From Labyrinthula sp. Ha (lineage: Eukaryota > Sar > Bigyra > Labyrinthulida > Labyrinthulaceae), in the NCBI GenBank assembly GCA_015227615.1, contig JAALGZ010000015.1:459001-523000 (forward strand): DNA of 64,000 nt, in the 5' to 3' direction. A program made the position numbers and the translations under genes. Shown here in pieces: positions 22,356-33,327 of the stretch. Position 1 is the stretch's first letter. Every line of letters begins with the position of its first letter. The notes below the pieces were generated by a model that saw nothing but the letters and a program-made list of their open reading frames with translations, had not been told where the DNA came from and ran no database searches.

Positions 22356-25300
22356 CTACCGGCTTCTTTCTTTTACTTTCTGTTGCTAATTTTACCGGAT
22401 CTCCTTTTCCTTGATATCTGCTGTGCACTATTGGGAACTCGGCCAAAATCCCATGCGATATGCAACTGTGTCTTTCTTCAACATATTCGATAGGATCTTT
22501 TGTCAATTTAAATCTCCTAGAATCAACAGACGACTGGCTATATTCAGAGCTTTATAAACTTCTATCATCGTCTTTTTTCATGTTATTTCTATAGTCTAAT
22601 GTTAAAGTAATAAAAGAAACATCTTTTGTTTCTCGTTTATGACTTTCTTCGTAGAGAACAAGCTTTATTGGTTTCCATGATTATACGGAAACATGAGCTT
22701 GTAAAGAGTTACTGAGAATTCTTGTGCTTGATCGTATCACCAATACATATTCTGAGCACTGTTACCTATTAAGACAGAGTTATGAAAAAATATAATTTCG
22801 GTTCTAGATATAGTTGAAAGCATACAAAGGAAACCTCAAAAACATTAACATCAACGAAATAAATTTGGAGTGCTCTGACACTGTTACATTTCTGGTTATA
22901 TCTATAAAAAAATGTATATATCTATGTAAATCTGAAATTGGCTACTATGAATAGCTGTTACTCTTTTATTGCTCTCTCGTTTCTTAACCGCTTAACTAAA
23001 GAATATAGATATGTACGACCTATATCTATGATAAACATATTTCTATAATACTTACCTAATGTATTTAATAAAGCAAGAAAAGTTGCCTTGAGTACCACAG
23101 TTGAAGTCAATTACATGCTAAACGGAACCAAAAACTTGGCAGTTTTGATAAGAGATTATATTTTAATGCTCTACTTCGCCAATTTTTGTAGCATAAGCCC
23201 TTTAAGTATGAACTACACGCTCCTAAACAGAAAAGATAAACAAGCGTCGCCAAATTTGTGCCGCCTCTGCTATTAAGATTACGGTTCGAAAATGCTAATC
23301 AAGGTGATTATATTCATCTTAGGTGTGACAATCGTCTAGATGAATTAAACAGAGTATCCTAATTGTCTATTGTTTGACATCATATGCTAGGCAAAGGTTC
23401 TTTATTGGAAAAGAAAGGTGCCAGTAATCTACTCTATGTTGATAATTTAGATCTGTACGCGTTATTTACTACTCCTCATAACGCTCTTTAAAATAGAATT
23501 AAAACCAGCCTTTAAGTGTGATCGCCATTTTCAAGTAGGTAAAGATTTGGTACCAATATGGGAAAATATCAAGCAGCAAACCTCTCCAAACTTTTTTCTT
23601 CTTAGGGCATATACAAATGACCCCCTGAATGTGAAATTCAGAAATTATCCGCACCATGAGAAAAAAATACATTACGCAAGTATATCTTCATGAATCCTTA
23701 AAGAATAATAGCCCCCTCTTTATCAGGAAGACTGTAGACAGTTCTTTACCTAAATACACGAAGTTCTTAACTGATATCCAGCCACCTGATCCAATATGTT
23801 CGAACCAAATAAAATAAAGCGATTTTTTGTACTGGAATGATGCCTTCATGCACTGATGAAATTCTGGAACTTTTTGCAAACAATTAATGTGCCTTAATTT
23901 GTGTTGGTTTTAATAGTTTTCAAACAAATAAATAGTAATCCTAGCAAAAATCATTTAGTTGGAATGTTAAGGGTCCCTTATTAGTAGAATAAGATTAACT
24001 AATGATTGACTAGGCTATATACATAGGTGGTAATAGCTTAGCAACCGAACCTTGGCAGTTGAGGTAAATCATGCTTAATTATTTTCGAAGCAGAAAGTAA
24101 ACTTGGAACCAGGTATTCACCTTCTGGTATACCGACCGTTATCATTTAATATAGACTATACTAAAAACTAAAGGTATCAACTCCACAGTAGTACTTTGAG
24201 ATGCATTCTTGACTTAGGAGTTTTGGAGAATATAAAAAAATTATAATTTGTTTCAGCCGTCGTTCCTGTAGAGAGATGAGTTTGGGATATATGGCTCCCT
24301 TTTAAGCTTAGAATATACTCTTTTCATGATAGTACGGTTAATTCCATATATTTAAGGATTTATTTTTTTTGGCTTATCATAAGTACTCACATTTTCCCTA
24401 TTGTTTGTTTGCTTTTTTCCAGTCATGAAAACAGACTCAAGAACGACCTTGACACAAGGTATCATCATTTTATTTATCGCCATTCGCAATTTTTTCATTA
24501 AAATCAGGAAAGATCAAACATTACTTTAAGATTTAATATGTTTTAATAAATGGGTTTCAATTTTTTGTCATTGTAGGGGTTATCTTAGAAGGAAATTATG
24601 CTCATCTCACCTCCCATTTGCTGTTGATGAGTTGAATATAGGTCTATATGTACAACATAGAACCAGGAGACACATTTTCAGTATTGCAAAATTTGTTAGC
24701 TACAATAAACATGCTGGGTGCTTCTCCTAATTCTAAAACTATATCGATTCATCAAAAATAGTAGTTGACTGTCAATGATGAATTGAGCCACATGATTCTA
24801 GTATTAATAACCAAAAATTTCCGCCCATTATTTTGTACAATGTGAAAATCTTTACAAAATAGCCACATGACCCGATAGCACCCCAATCTCTAATAGAAAT
24901 TGTTCATGACACCTTTTCCATGTATTGCTGCATGCGACTCAAAGTTAAAATTAATAACTTTAGGTTAATTGGCATAGCATAATGTACCTAAATTTATTCC
25001 AGGTAGTCAATTTACACTCTGAAAAAAACCCAAAAAATCTCATAGGATTAAAACCTTCGAATTGTAATTAAGATTAGAATGCAAAGTCAAATAATTTGCA
25101 ATCAAGAATTTTAATCTGATTCAAGATCTAGCTTGACTTCATGGTTTCTTAACGATATATTTAACTTCAATAAATTTCATGGAAGCGTGGATTTCTTACC
25201 TAACTCTAATATTCGGAAAGGCACCGGTTATATATCCAAAGATATTATTTATCAAAATATAGGCTTTCCGCCCTGATTCTAGTAAAGGCTTTAAGCACAA

Positions 25301-27332
25301 ATTAAATAGATCAATCTGCTAACTTAGATTAGTTTGGCGCTTTTCACTACATTGGTAAGAGTCAACAAGTAAAGATTATATAGTGGAACAAAACTCTTAT
25401 TCATTATTAACTAAAGTTAAAAACTCAATATGTTATTTTAAGCAGTCACATTGAGGTATATACTCTAAGTTAAACACTGTAAAATACGACGGATTGCTAC
25501 AAGCTACTAAATAGTTTTTTCCTTAATTTTTATTATGTTGTTTTGAATGTTTGATCTTGGTTTAAACGTTCATAATGGAACAGTGTCTCCTTCTAAGAAC
25601 TCCACGATAATATCCTCCATGTGATGTTAAAAATATCTTGCTGTTCCTTGTTGTCTAGCTACATACTAATAATGATACTTATTAACTGCTTATCTTGGTA
25701 GAAATTATTTTGACAAAACTTCAATAATCAGACGCCCAAGATCACACTCTTACGAACAGTACCGACTATAGTCCAGTAGCTACAAACATTAGAAATGTAA
25801 CACCTTGATGACACCAAAGTAGCTTTAATTGTAACCCGGTCTACAACTAGGCGAATGGAGTTAAACCTTGTTAGAAAGTTCGGTTATAGCGATTTTAGTT
25901 CTGTATGGGGCTTGTACACTCCATATCAAGAATAAATTAATAATATTTTATTACACCTCCAGGTTTCAGCTGAGTTTGTGTGCTTTGTTATTTACAATGT
26001 TTATAACTTTTCTCCTTCTAGGCGTGAGCATAAATAGTTATGTGTAAAGTAGACCAGATCTATTATGGTTGCTCGGCTTCATTCAACCGATTAGTAACAA
26101 TAGACTCCTGATATTACCAAATCCCTGCTTGATGAAGAGATTTCTTATTTGCGCTGAGAAATAAATATCTCTGCCAACAGTTGAATGTAGTAACTGATGG
26201 CATAGATACTTTTTTGGCTATATGCTCCTTACTTTTTCATTACAGAATTAGACTTGGGCACGATAACCTGCTTCTCATAGTTTTTCACATTACTTGCTTA
26301 AAATAGAACATAAAGAGCTACATGTTACTCAGAGTAGATGACTTCAATTCCCATTAACCAATTCAATTGAAAAAATGGTTTTTGAAAGGATGGGAATCTT
26401 GACAATAATCAAGTTAATTTAATAGATCGTTCTTTCATCTCTATTTCTCATCAGCTAGAGTGTCTAGTTCTTAAAACCCTGCATTTGTGAAACGTTTCCC
26501 GGAAACTCTGCGAAGTGTACAGAGCTCCCCCAAATTTAAAGAATAATCAAATGATCCTGAGGATTACAGCGCTTAATTTTTAGAACAGTATTTTTTTACA
26601 AATAAATTGTTAACATTATCAAATCAGCTAACGGAAGTTACTAAGTTTTTGCGTTGAACAGTTGAATGAAAATACACAAATGGAAAACAAGCCCATTCTG
26701 CATATACACCAAGTACAAGAAATTTTTTATGAAGTTAATTGGATTGATTTTGACTCAAATAAAATACCATATATTAACTACATTCGGCATAGAAACGTCT
26801 ATGATACAGAGGAGGTGCTCAGAATGCCCAGCTTTGCTCTGGAGCACTATTGTACTGAGTTGCTGGAAAATAGAAACTTCCTTTAGGAAAATTGTCATTA
26901 CAAAAATAAATAGCTTTCTTAAATGCTTTCATTTTCACAAAAATGCAATATTATCTACTACAAAATTTTTCTTTTCTTAAAGTCATTCAAATGTTTACTG
27001 AAGACGAATTCCAGCAGTCACATATTGTGCATTTGTTTAAGTTTCCATTAGCATGTATTACTATCCAACTGCACCTATTTAGTTCAGTTCCCATTTTAAA
27101 TATGGTTTCTGCATGAGTTTAGTTATAATCATTTATAATATAATAGAACTTCTTGATTCTTTGTTCATAGAGGTTGTGCCCAAAATATAATCAGAAGTTA
27201 AGTTGAAATGATCATTTCGAACATTGAACTGGTCATTGACCAAAACAGCCATTCAAAATAAAAGAAAAAACACACTTATAGAAAGAACAATAAGAACAAA
27301 ACATTTTATATAAACACATTCTCGAAAAAAAA
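22356..27332. other. 5-kb gene-poor interval
   Basis: AT-rich sequence after the start of the G-alpha gene. Short ORFs at 23088-23276, 23688-23879 and 26662-26980 have no recognised family. The 26662-26886 ORF (74 codons, IDFDSNKIPYINYIRHRN) has a protein-like composition, but no start context or homologue is apparent to me. A weak reverse-transcriptase-like box occurs near 23.45 kb (separate entry). Confidence 0.4.
23430..23520 (+). mobile_element. possible reverse-transcriptase active-box relic
   Basis: A plus-strand frame reads NLLYVDNLDLYALFTTPHNAL, resembling the YxDD box and following helix of reverse transcriptases. It is short, broken and without flanking domains or terminal repeats, so the family (LINE or LTR type) cannot be decided. 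Treated as a fossil. Confidence 0.2.
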
Positions 27333-27982
27333 ATGAGCAAAATGATTAACTTTGTCAGTGAAGATACTGGACTGTTCTCTGAAAAAGGTGAAATCTCTGC
27401 TCATGGATTATGTTCTGGCTTTGGATCTTACAACTTTTCAACTTCCCTAGAGACACAACTCTTTGAGAAAAACAATAACCAAAAGCACCAAATATTTTGT
27501 GAAATGAATTCTGAAGAGTATGATACCGATGAAAATCTATCTCTTTATATCGGTAGAGAGTCTTTCAGAGAAAGAACTGTAGCTTCTGGTTCTCTTCTTA
27601 GCGATGGAGTTCCAAGAGAACAGTTGAGGGAAGTTGAGGAGTTATCACTAAATGCAGAGTTATTTCAATATCTTGAAGAAATAATGTTACAAAAGCCAAA
27701 GACAAAAGAGAAACTAAGAAAAGCAGTCAGGTTTTTGTAGATGACCTTTCAGAAGGTTCACCTTCCAGAAAGAGAAGTAGAGACGAAAATGTTCAGCTAG
27801 AACTAGAACAAAGAAGCTTCAAAAGAGCAAAACCATTAGTTTGTTCAAGAACATCTCCAACTGATGCATGCTTAGATTCTTTAAAAGATACAAAGATTCT
27901 AAAAAGAAAGCGGTGCAATGACATGGACGAAGGCTGTGTAAAAAAGAGATTTAACTTTGGTAATCTGCGTGTGAGCCTTTAG
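27333..27982 (+). pseudogene. basic, probably nuclear protein split by a one-base frameshift
   Basis: The first frame runs 135 codons from ATG at 27333 to a TAG at 27740. A second frame continues at once for about 83 codons to a TAG at 27982 (VFVDDLSEGSPSRKRSRDEN onward). The switch falls at an A4 run in AGAAAAGC, where five A's would join both frames into one protein of about 218 residues. No intron of plausible length can bridge it. The first part is acidic and helical near its end (LREVEELSLNAELFQYLEEIM). The second carries three basic clusters (SRKRSR, FKRAKP, LKRKRC) that look like nuclear localisation signals. I do not recognise the family. The frameshift may be a sequencing or assembly error, a recent mutation or slippage on the A run. 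Confidence 0.55.
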
Positions 27983-28302
27983 GCAGCTAGAACTGTACAC
28001 AATACTATTTTGGATAGAAATACCAAACTTACTAAGGCATTTAAACTCATTATTTCCTCATTATCCTTCTGTCACAAAGGCACTACTGCCATAGATGAAA
28101 AGCTTCTCAAATCCAATTACACACTAACCTATCATCGGAAACAAATCTAAAGTATAGCAAGAAAACATCGTCTTGGAAATAAAGGCTCTCAGCTAAAATT
28201 TGGTTTTTAAAGTCAACCTTACAAACAACGAAATGAAAGTTCAGAAACCTTACTGCCCATTTCTTAATAAGGACCATTCAGCACTCTGCCCCAAACTGAT
28301 TA

Positions 28303-28935
28303 TCATGTGCCTGAAGGGAGAAACCAACTGTGTTTCAAAACTCTTCTCATAGAGAACCGAAATCCTGAAGCATAGTGCAACATAGAAACAATTAAGTCTT
28401 TTGCTTCATCCGTCACATTATTCCATACCGCAGCTTCAAACTGAGGACCTTTATGTGCAGCTTCAAGGTGAGCCTTAATTGACGTGTTTCCATCAAGACT
28501 TGCAGGAAAAGGTAATTCACCACAAAGTAGAACATAAAGAATAATACCACAAGACCAAACATCTTCGCGTGGATTGGCTTCAATAACACTATTTTCCACA
28601 AAGATTTCAGGAGCAGCATATCCAAAGGTTCCTACTTTTTGGTTTCCTGTGCTAGAACTTTCCTCATCCAATATGCTTGAAAGTCCAAAATCAGTGATGA
28701 ATGGTCGTGAAAGGTTTGCAAACGATGCTTCATCGGATAAAAACATAATGTTTTCAGGTTTCAAATCCCTGTGCACCACTCCATATTTTTCATGTAAATC
28801 CAACACACTAAAGAATAAATTTTTACAAAGTATCCTAGAGGCGTCTTCCTTAAACCTTTAGAAATGTTTTAGCCTGCATCCATTTATGTAACTTGTGAGG
28901 TCTCCCTTTCAGGTTTCTTCAAAGTCCTTAGACCT
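28303..28935 (-). pseudogene. CAMK-type protein kinase C-lobe fragment
   Basis: The readable part (28303-28857) encodes an intact kinase C-lobe: KEDASRIL, catalytic loop VVHRDLKPENIM, Mg-loop ITDFGLSS, APE motif YAAPEIF, helix F DVWSCGIILYVLLCGELPF, and the subdomain XI arginine with VLKHSWF. The order and wording match calcium/calmodulin-dependent kinases. Upstream in the same frame a further block (GDLTSYI) fits the hinge/helix D region, but stop codons separate it. The glycine loop and catalytic lysine of the N-lobe cannot be found before the Sel1 gene. The protein ends directly after the kinase fold, without a regulatory tail. It is either a truncated pseudogene or the last exon of a gene whose upstream exons are too altered to read. 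Confidence 0.65.
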
Positions 28936-29377
28936 CAAGAGTTGATAACTTTTTGTGGAATATGGTTCTTGTTCGTCAACTGCCATATAAAAACAAATCT
29001 CGTGGAAAACCAACTGCAGAATAAAATTAAACCGAAGTTGTGTCATGACCAATATAACCATAACTAGATATGGTTGTCATCTAGAGTAACCGAAATATTG
29101 CTGTTGCAACTCAAGAAACGCTTTTTCTATCACTCCAGCAAGGAATACACCAAAATAAAGGCATTTAACACTGTTGCCCGAGGTTAGAGGAGTATGAATC
29201 TATACGTATCATCTAATTAAAAAGGGGAGTTCAAATGTTAGTTTCGTTCGCCACTAAAAACTGTATACTTTGACAAGCCCCCAAGACTCATCAAAGAACA
29301 AAGCAAAGGTTGAAACCGCCAATTTCAGGTAAATATTAAGTATCAAGCCCAAGACCGTTCTCGGACTTTTGTTACAT

Positions 29378-30730
29378 CTATTTGTTCTCATTCTGTTTCC
29401 TGAGAAACTCCATTATAAACTCCGCAGTGTCAGTACACTGAACTACTCCATCTCCCTTCAAATACATATCTGCTAAGTTCTTATATGCTTCCAGAGATCC
29501 TAACTCGGCAGCTTTTTCATAGCAGCGAAATGCGCGTATGTAATCACCAAGAACTCCATAATATACACTTCCAGCGCAAAGGTAACCCTGTGCTGATCCC
29601 AACTCACCAGCCCTGATATACAGGTCAATACTCTCATATATTTGATTTTTATCTTGAGCTGATTCTGTCACGTTTGCAATTATACACTCAGCTTTTAATA
29701 AGTACGCTTCCTGAAGCAAATCCAAATCGATTTCATCAGTAGCATTTTTTCGTAAGCTGTTCAACCCCTTATCCAAAAAACTCTCAGCAACAATTTTGAT
29801 GTCTCCATCACCTGAAGCCAGTTCTTCGTTTAAAATTAAGAGTTCCTCTTTCATTGACTTATCAGCCAGACTTTGATGTACCAGCTTAAATACATTGAGA
29901 CAGGCTTCATTGTGCCCAAGAGCAGCTGCCTTCACCAAAGAATGAATAGCTCTTCTTGTATCTTTAGGAAAATAATATTGACTAAGGAAGAACAAAGCGT
30001 CAAGATTTTTGTAGTTGTAAAACGAATCCAAATACAAAGGTATGGCCTTATCCTCTCCCTCATTGATAAACTTTGTAGTCGCCAACAAAAAACTAGCTTG
30101 TTTCTTGGCGGATAGCAGATGTGCTTCTTGTTCCGGTGATAGGTCCAATACTTTTTTAGGGCAGTGCAATACATACGTCAAAAGACTGTTCACCGTTTCC
30201 AACTGGATCTGGTTCATGTTTTCATTATTCTCCAATAAGATCTGAGCTTTCAATACTTTAGCTAACAAAAACTGGTCATTAATATCTGACTTGATCACAG
30301 TATCTAGCCAGAAAAGAGCTCTTCCAGGATCTTGAATGAACTCAGATTTAGCCTTTGAACTATCTTGTTTTGCAGACTTTAATTTCCTTCCGTTTAATTT
30401 CCGAAGATTTTCTTTTCTTTGCTCTTTGATTTCTTTTATCACATCCTGTGCTGAGGTAGCGCCGCCAGTAGGTTTTCCTTGATCATCAATCAGGGATAAA
30501 GAAGAGGATATATTGGCCTCTGTAATGGCTTTTGATTTCATGTAGAAATCTGACCCAGAAAGAAAAAGTTGAGCCACTTTGAACTGAGCTGGAAGATGAT
30601 TGCGCTTAGCAGCAGAATGAATATGTTCAAACGCTTTATTCGCCTGATTTTTTCTTAGCAGCGAAAGTCCATATTCAAATATTGCTGCTGGTGTGTTCTT
30701 TCCTGTTGTTGTACTAAATCTCTTGATCAT
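29378..30730 (-). CDS. Sel1/TPR-repeat protein, possibly mitochondrial
   Basis: A 450-residue uninterrupted protein. The N-terminus MIKRFSTTTGKN lacks acidic residues and has an R-F-S motif typical of mitochondrial presequences. Helical repeats follow: AAIFEYGLSLLRKNQANKAFEHIHSAAKR near the N-terminus, ALGHNEACLNVF in the middle and two good Sel1 repeats near the C-terminus (AGELGSAQGYLCAGSVYYGVLGDY and KAAELGSLEAYKNLADMYLKGDG). Residues 85-125 are a charged low-complexity insertion (KEQRKENLRKLNGRKLKS). Sel1 proteins are adaptors that build protein complexes, for example in ERAD or mitochondrial assembly. Which process applies here is not visible. It lies on the same strand as the kinase fragment, about 0.45 kb upstream of it. 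Confidence 0.7.
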   Translation of the reverse strand: MIKRFSTTTGKNTPAAIFEYGLSLLRKNQANKAFEHIHSAAKRNHLPAQFKVAQLFLSGSDFYMKSKAITEANISSSLSLIDDQGKPTGGATSAQDVIKEIKEQRKENLRKLNGRKLKSAKQDSSKAKSEFIQDPGRALFWLDTVIKSDINDQFLLAKVLKAQILLENNENMNQIQLETVNSLLTYVLHCPKKVLDLSPEQEAHLLSAKKQASFLLATTKFINEGEDKAIPLYLDSFYNYKNLDALFFLSQYYFPKDTRRAIHSLVKAAALGHNEACLNVFKLVHQSLADKSMKEELLILNEELASGDGDIKIVAESFLDKGLNSLRKNATDEIDLDLLQEAYLLKAECIIANVTESAQDKNQIYESIDLYIRAGELGSAQGYLCAGSVYYGVLGDYIRAFRCYEKAAELGSLEAYKNLADMYLKGDGVVQCTDTAEFIMEFLRKQNENK

Positions 30731-33327
30731 TCTTCGATTGTTTTCGATCTTTTACTTACAGTAATCCAATATCGTTGAAGAATTTGTATCTCATCAGCTC
30801 CCGTGTTAGACGCGCATGGGTCGCAACACGGCAGAAAGAGTAAAATAGAGGAAATCATATTCTAGAACAGATGATAGATATATCGTACAACAAAAGGAAG
30901 TGTTGGCTTTTACTAAGTTTAAGTATAAAATAGGCGTAATTTACAACTATTTAGCAAAAGCATGTGAAATTCATTACATCTGATGAAACGTGGAGGATAA
31001 ACTAGGCTTTTAGAAAATTATTTACACGTTACCTGCTGAGAGTGTAAGGCTTAGAAAAGCTTTCCCTATCAGGCAAGGTTTTTTCCATGAGGCATTTGTA
31101 CACAATTAGATATACGAGACATTAATCAGCCTTTTCTGCCCATTATATCCTGTTTGCGTAGCTCCTCATGGAGATCACTCTGACTCATGAACAGAATTTT
31201 AGTGTTATTAATTGTTGAATTCAACTCTAAATTGTGTTATTTATAATTTTATTGTAATTTTAATATTCTATGAGTGAACGAATGCGGAACTGACTCTCGC
31301 TTAGGAGAATGTCTCAGAACCTCCCTCTATACGTATGTCCTCGGAGGTTATGATACTTCTAATGTGGAATTGCTATCACCCCCTTGCGTCTGTCAACGAC
31401 CCAATTAAATCAAATATTTGACTGAAACTACTTTTCCTGGACATTTATTACTAAACTGGGATTTCTCCGCAGCTTTTAGATGCTAGGAACCCCATTGCAA
31501 TCTTTAAGCAACAGAGTCTGGGACTAATATCGTTCCATACAAATGATTGTTGTTCACAAAAAGCCTTATCTTAAAAAATGATATTTTTAGAAGCATCCTG
31601 GATATCGATCCAATTATTATTTTTTCAATGTTTAATCGACCCAATGCAAGAAATCACGTTAAACTGATTTTTTTCTTTGGTACGCATTACACAGTACCCG
31701 TTTGGCCATTACTATGCTTATTAAACCAGCTATACGAAATAACAGGTTTAAGTGTAGTTTGTTAAAAAGTTATTTAGAAAGTCAAATGAGGTTTATAACT
31801 TTTGTTTATTATTGAGATGAAGACTCTTCTTTTTTTAAGTAAACCTCTATAGTGCCCATTGATTTCTACTAAAAATGAGCATTCCCCACCGAAGCATTCA
31901 TTGGAATAAATTAAATATTTTCTCGTTGACCTTAGATTCTAATAATATTTATGTATAGAGTTAATGCTCACTAGTTTCTTCAGGTTCTCCTTTTTTACTT
32001 AACTAGTATAATATTGAATTTTAAGACTCAGTTCCATCAAAGGAGGAACAAGAAATTAAACTTACGTTCATGTAGTAAAAATCTTTCTAGAATCATTAAA
32101 TAAGGTCCATCTCCGTAAAATATTCATGTTATTTTATCTATGGTTTAATATCATATCACACTACCTACCATATACGCACTATACTTTTGTCTTCAACACA
32201 AAGTGCCCACTAAGAAAATAGTTTATACTTAAAGGGCAAACCTAGTTATATTAAAGTAAGTTCTTAATATACCCCACTTCTTTATTTGAATAGATGAGAG
32301 TTTTCTTCGGAACACACACTCAATGATGGCACCAGCACTCAGAACCATTCTTAGTGAAGGCCATATAGAAGCAATAGCAGGAACTCATCCCTACATTGTA
32401 CCAGTTCTTAGTCAATTTGTTCTATGTTATCCTCAATAGCCACATACTTTTGTTTCCCTAAGTATAAGAAAACTATGAGTATAATTGATTTCTTCCTTTT
32501 TTAGTATTCTTCATTTAAGCTTCCTGTTATAATAAATAAAAGGTATAAGCTAATAAAGTGTCGATACTTTCTAAGTCAATAAAAGACCTGTGCGTTTAGA
32601 ACAAGATAGCTTTGATTTTTCTACAGCTCAAATCTTAAAAAATAAGCGCTGGCCGCAGTACAAAAATCACCTTAGGCCGAAGGATCTACCCCTGCGAGGC
32701 ACTTGCTTTCTCCTATTCTGGGAAGTAAGCGTGTTGCATACACATTCTAGCATTTTGGTGTAAAAATAAGAAAACAAAATTATTTCCAGTCTAACCACCC
32801 GAAAAGGAAAATTTTTAGAAGATTTTATTTTTTTGGCTGATTCCTTGATTTACAAGATAACTGTGAACAGCGCGAAAGGATACACAAAGACCGAAACACC
32901 GCTCTTCACTTAGGAAAGAAGTTATTAGTAAGTGACAAGTTATGTTCAATTTATGCTAAGTGAAGTTGGAAGATAAGATTTCAACCCTGTTGACTTAGTG
33001 TCTTGGGTTTATTACACGCAGGCTTCATGCAACAAATCATATTCAGTAAACATTCCATCAACCTCATTTATTTTTCACCCTTGTTTCTAACTTGCAAAGT
33101 CCTTGCATTAATGCAACAAACAAGAGTTCACTAAAGAGTGAAGAACTCCTCTACTCTTTGTGCTTTTTGCACCAAGCTAAGGTTTCTTCTTTTAGCTAAC
33201 TAAACTAAGAATAAGTGTAATAAAAAATGTAACTCGTTTGGGTATCGTTTCTGTGAAGCTAGAAAGCCGTTCCAATTATGGTTCATAAGAATGTATTCTA
33301 CTAACCGTTAAATGACACTGGAAGAAA
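30731..33327. other. 2.6-kb intergenic interval
   Basis: No gene recognised. A readable plus-strand stretch around 32290-32435 (PALRTILSEGHIEAIAGTHP) is protein-like but short and unassigned. The interval holds the divergent promoters of the Sel1 gene and the beta-helix gene. No shared motif is apparent. Confidence 0.4.

Noticed and set aside
30925-30950. Half of the MULE end palindrome (GGCGTAATTTAC)
   Set aside because: Only 11 of 15 positions match and there is no partner end or duplication nearby. Chance is likely.
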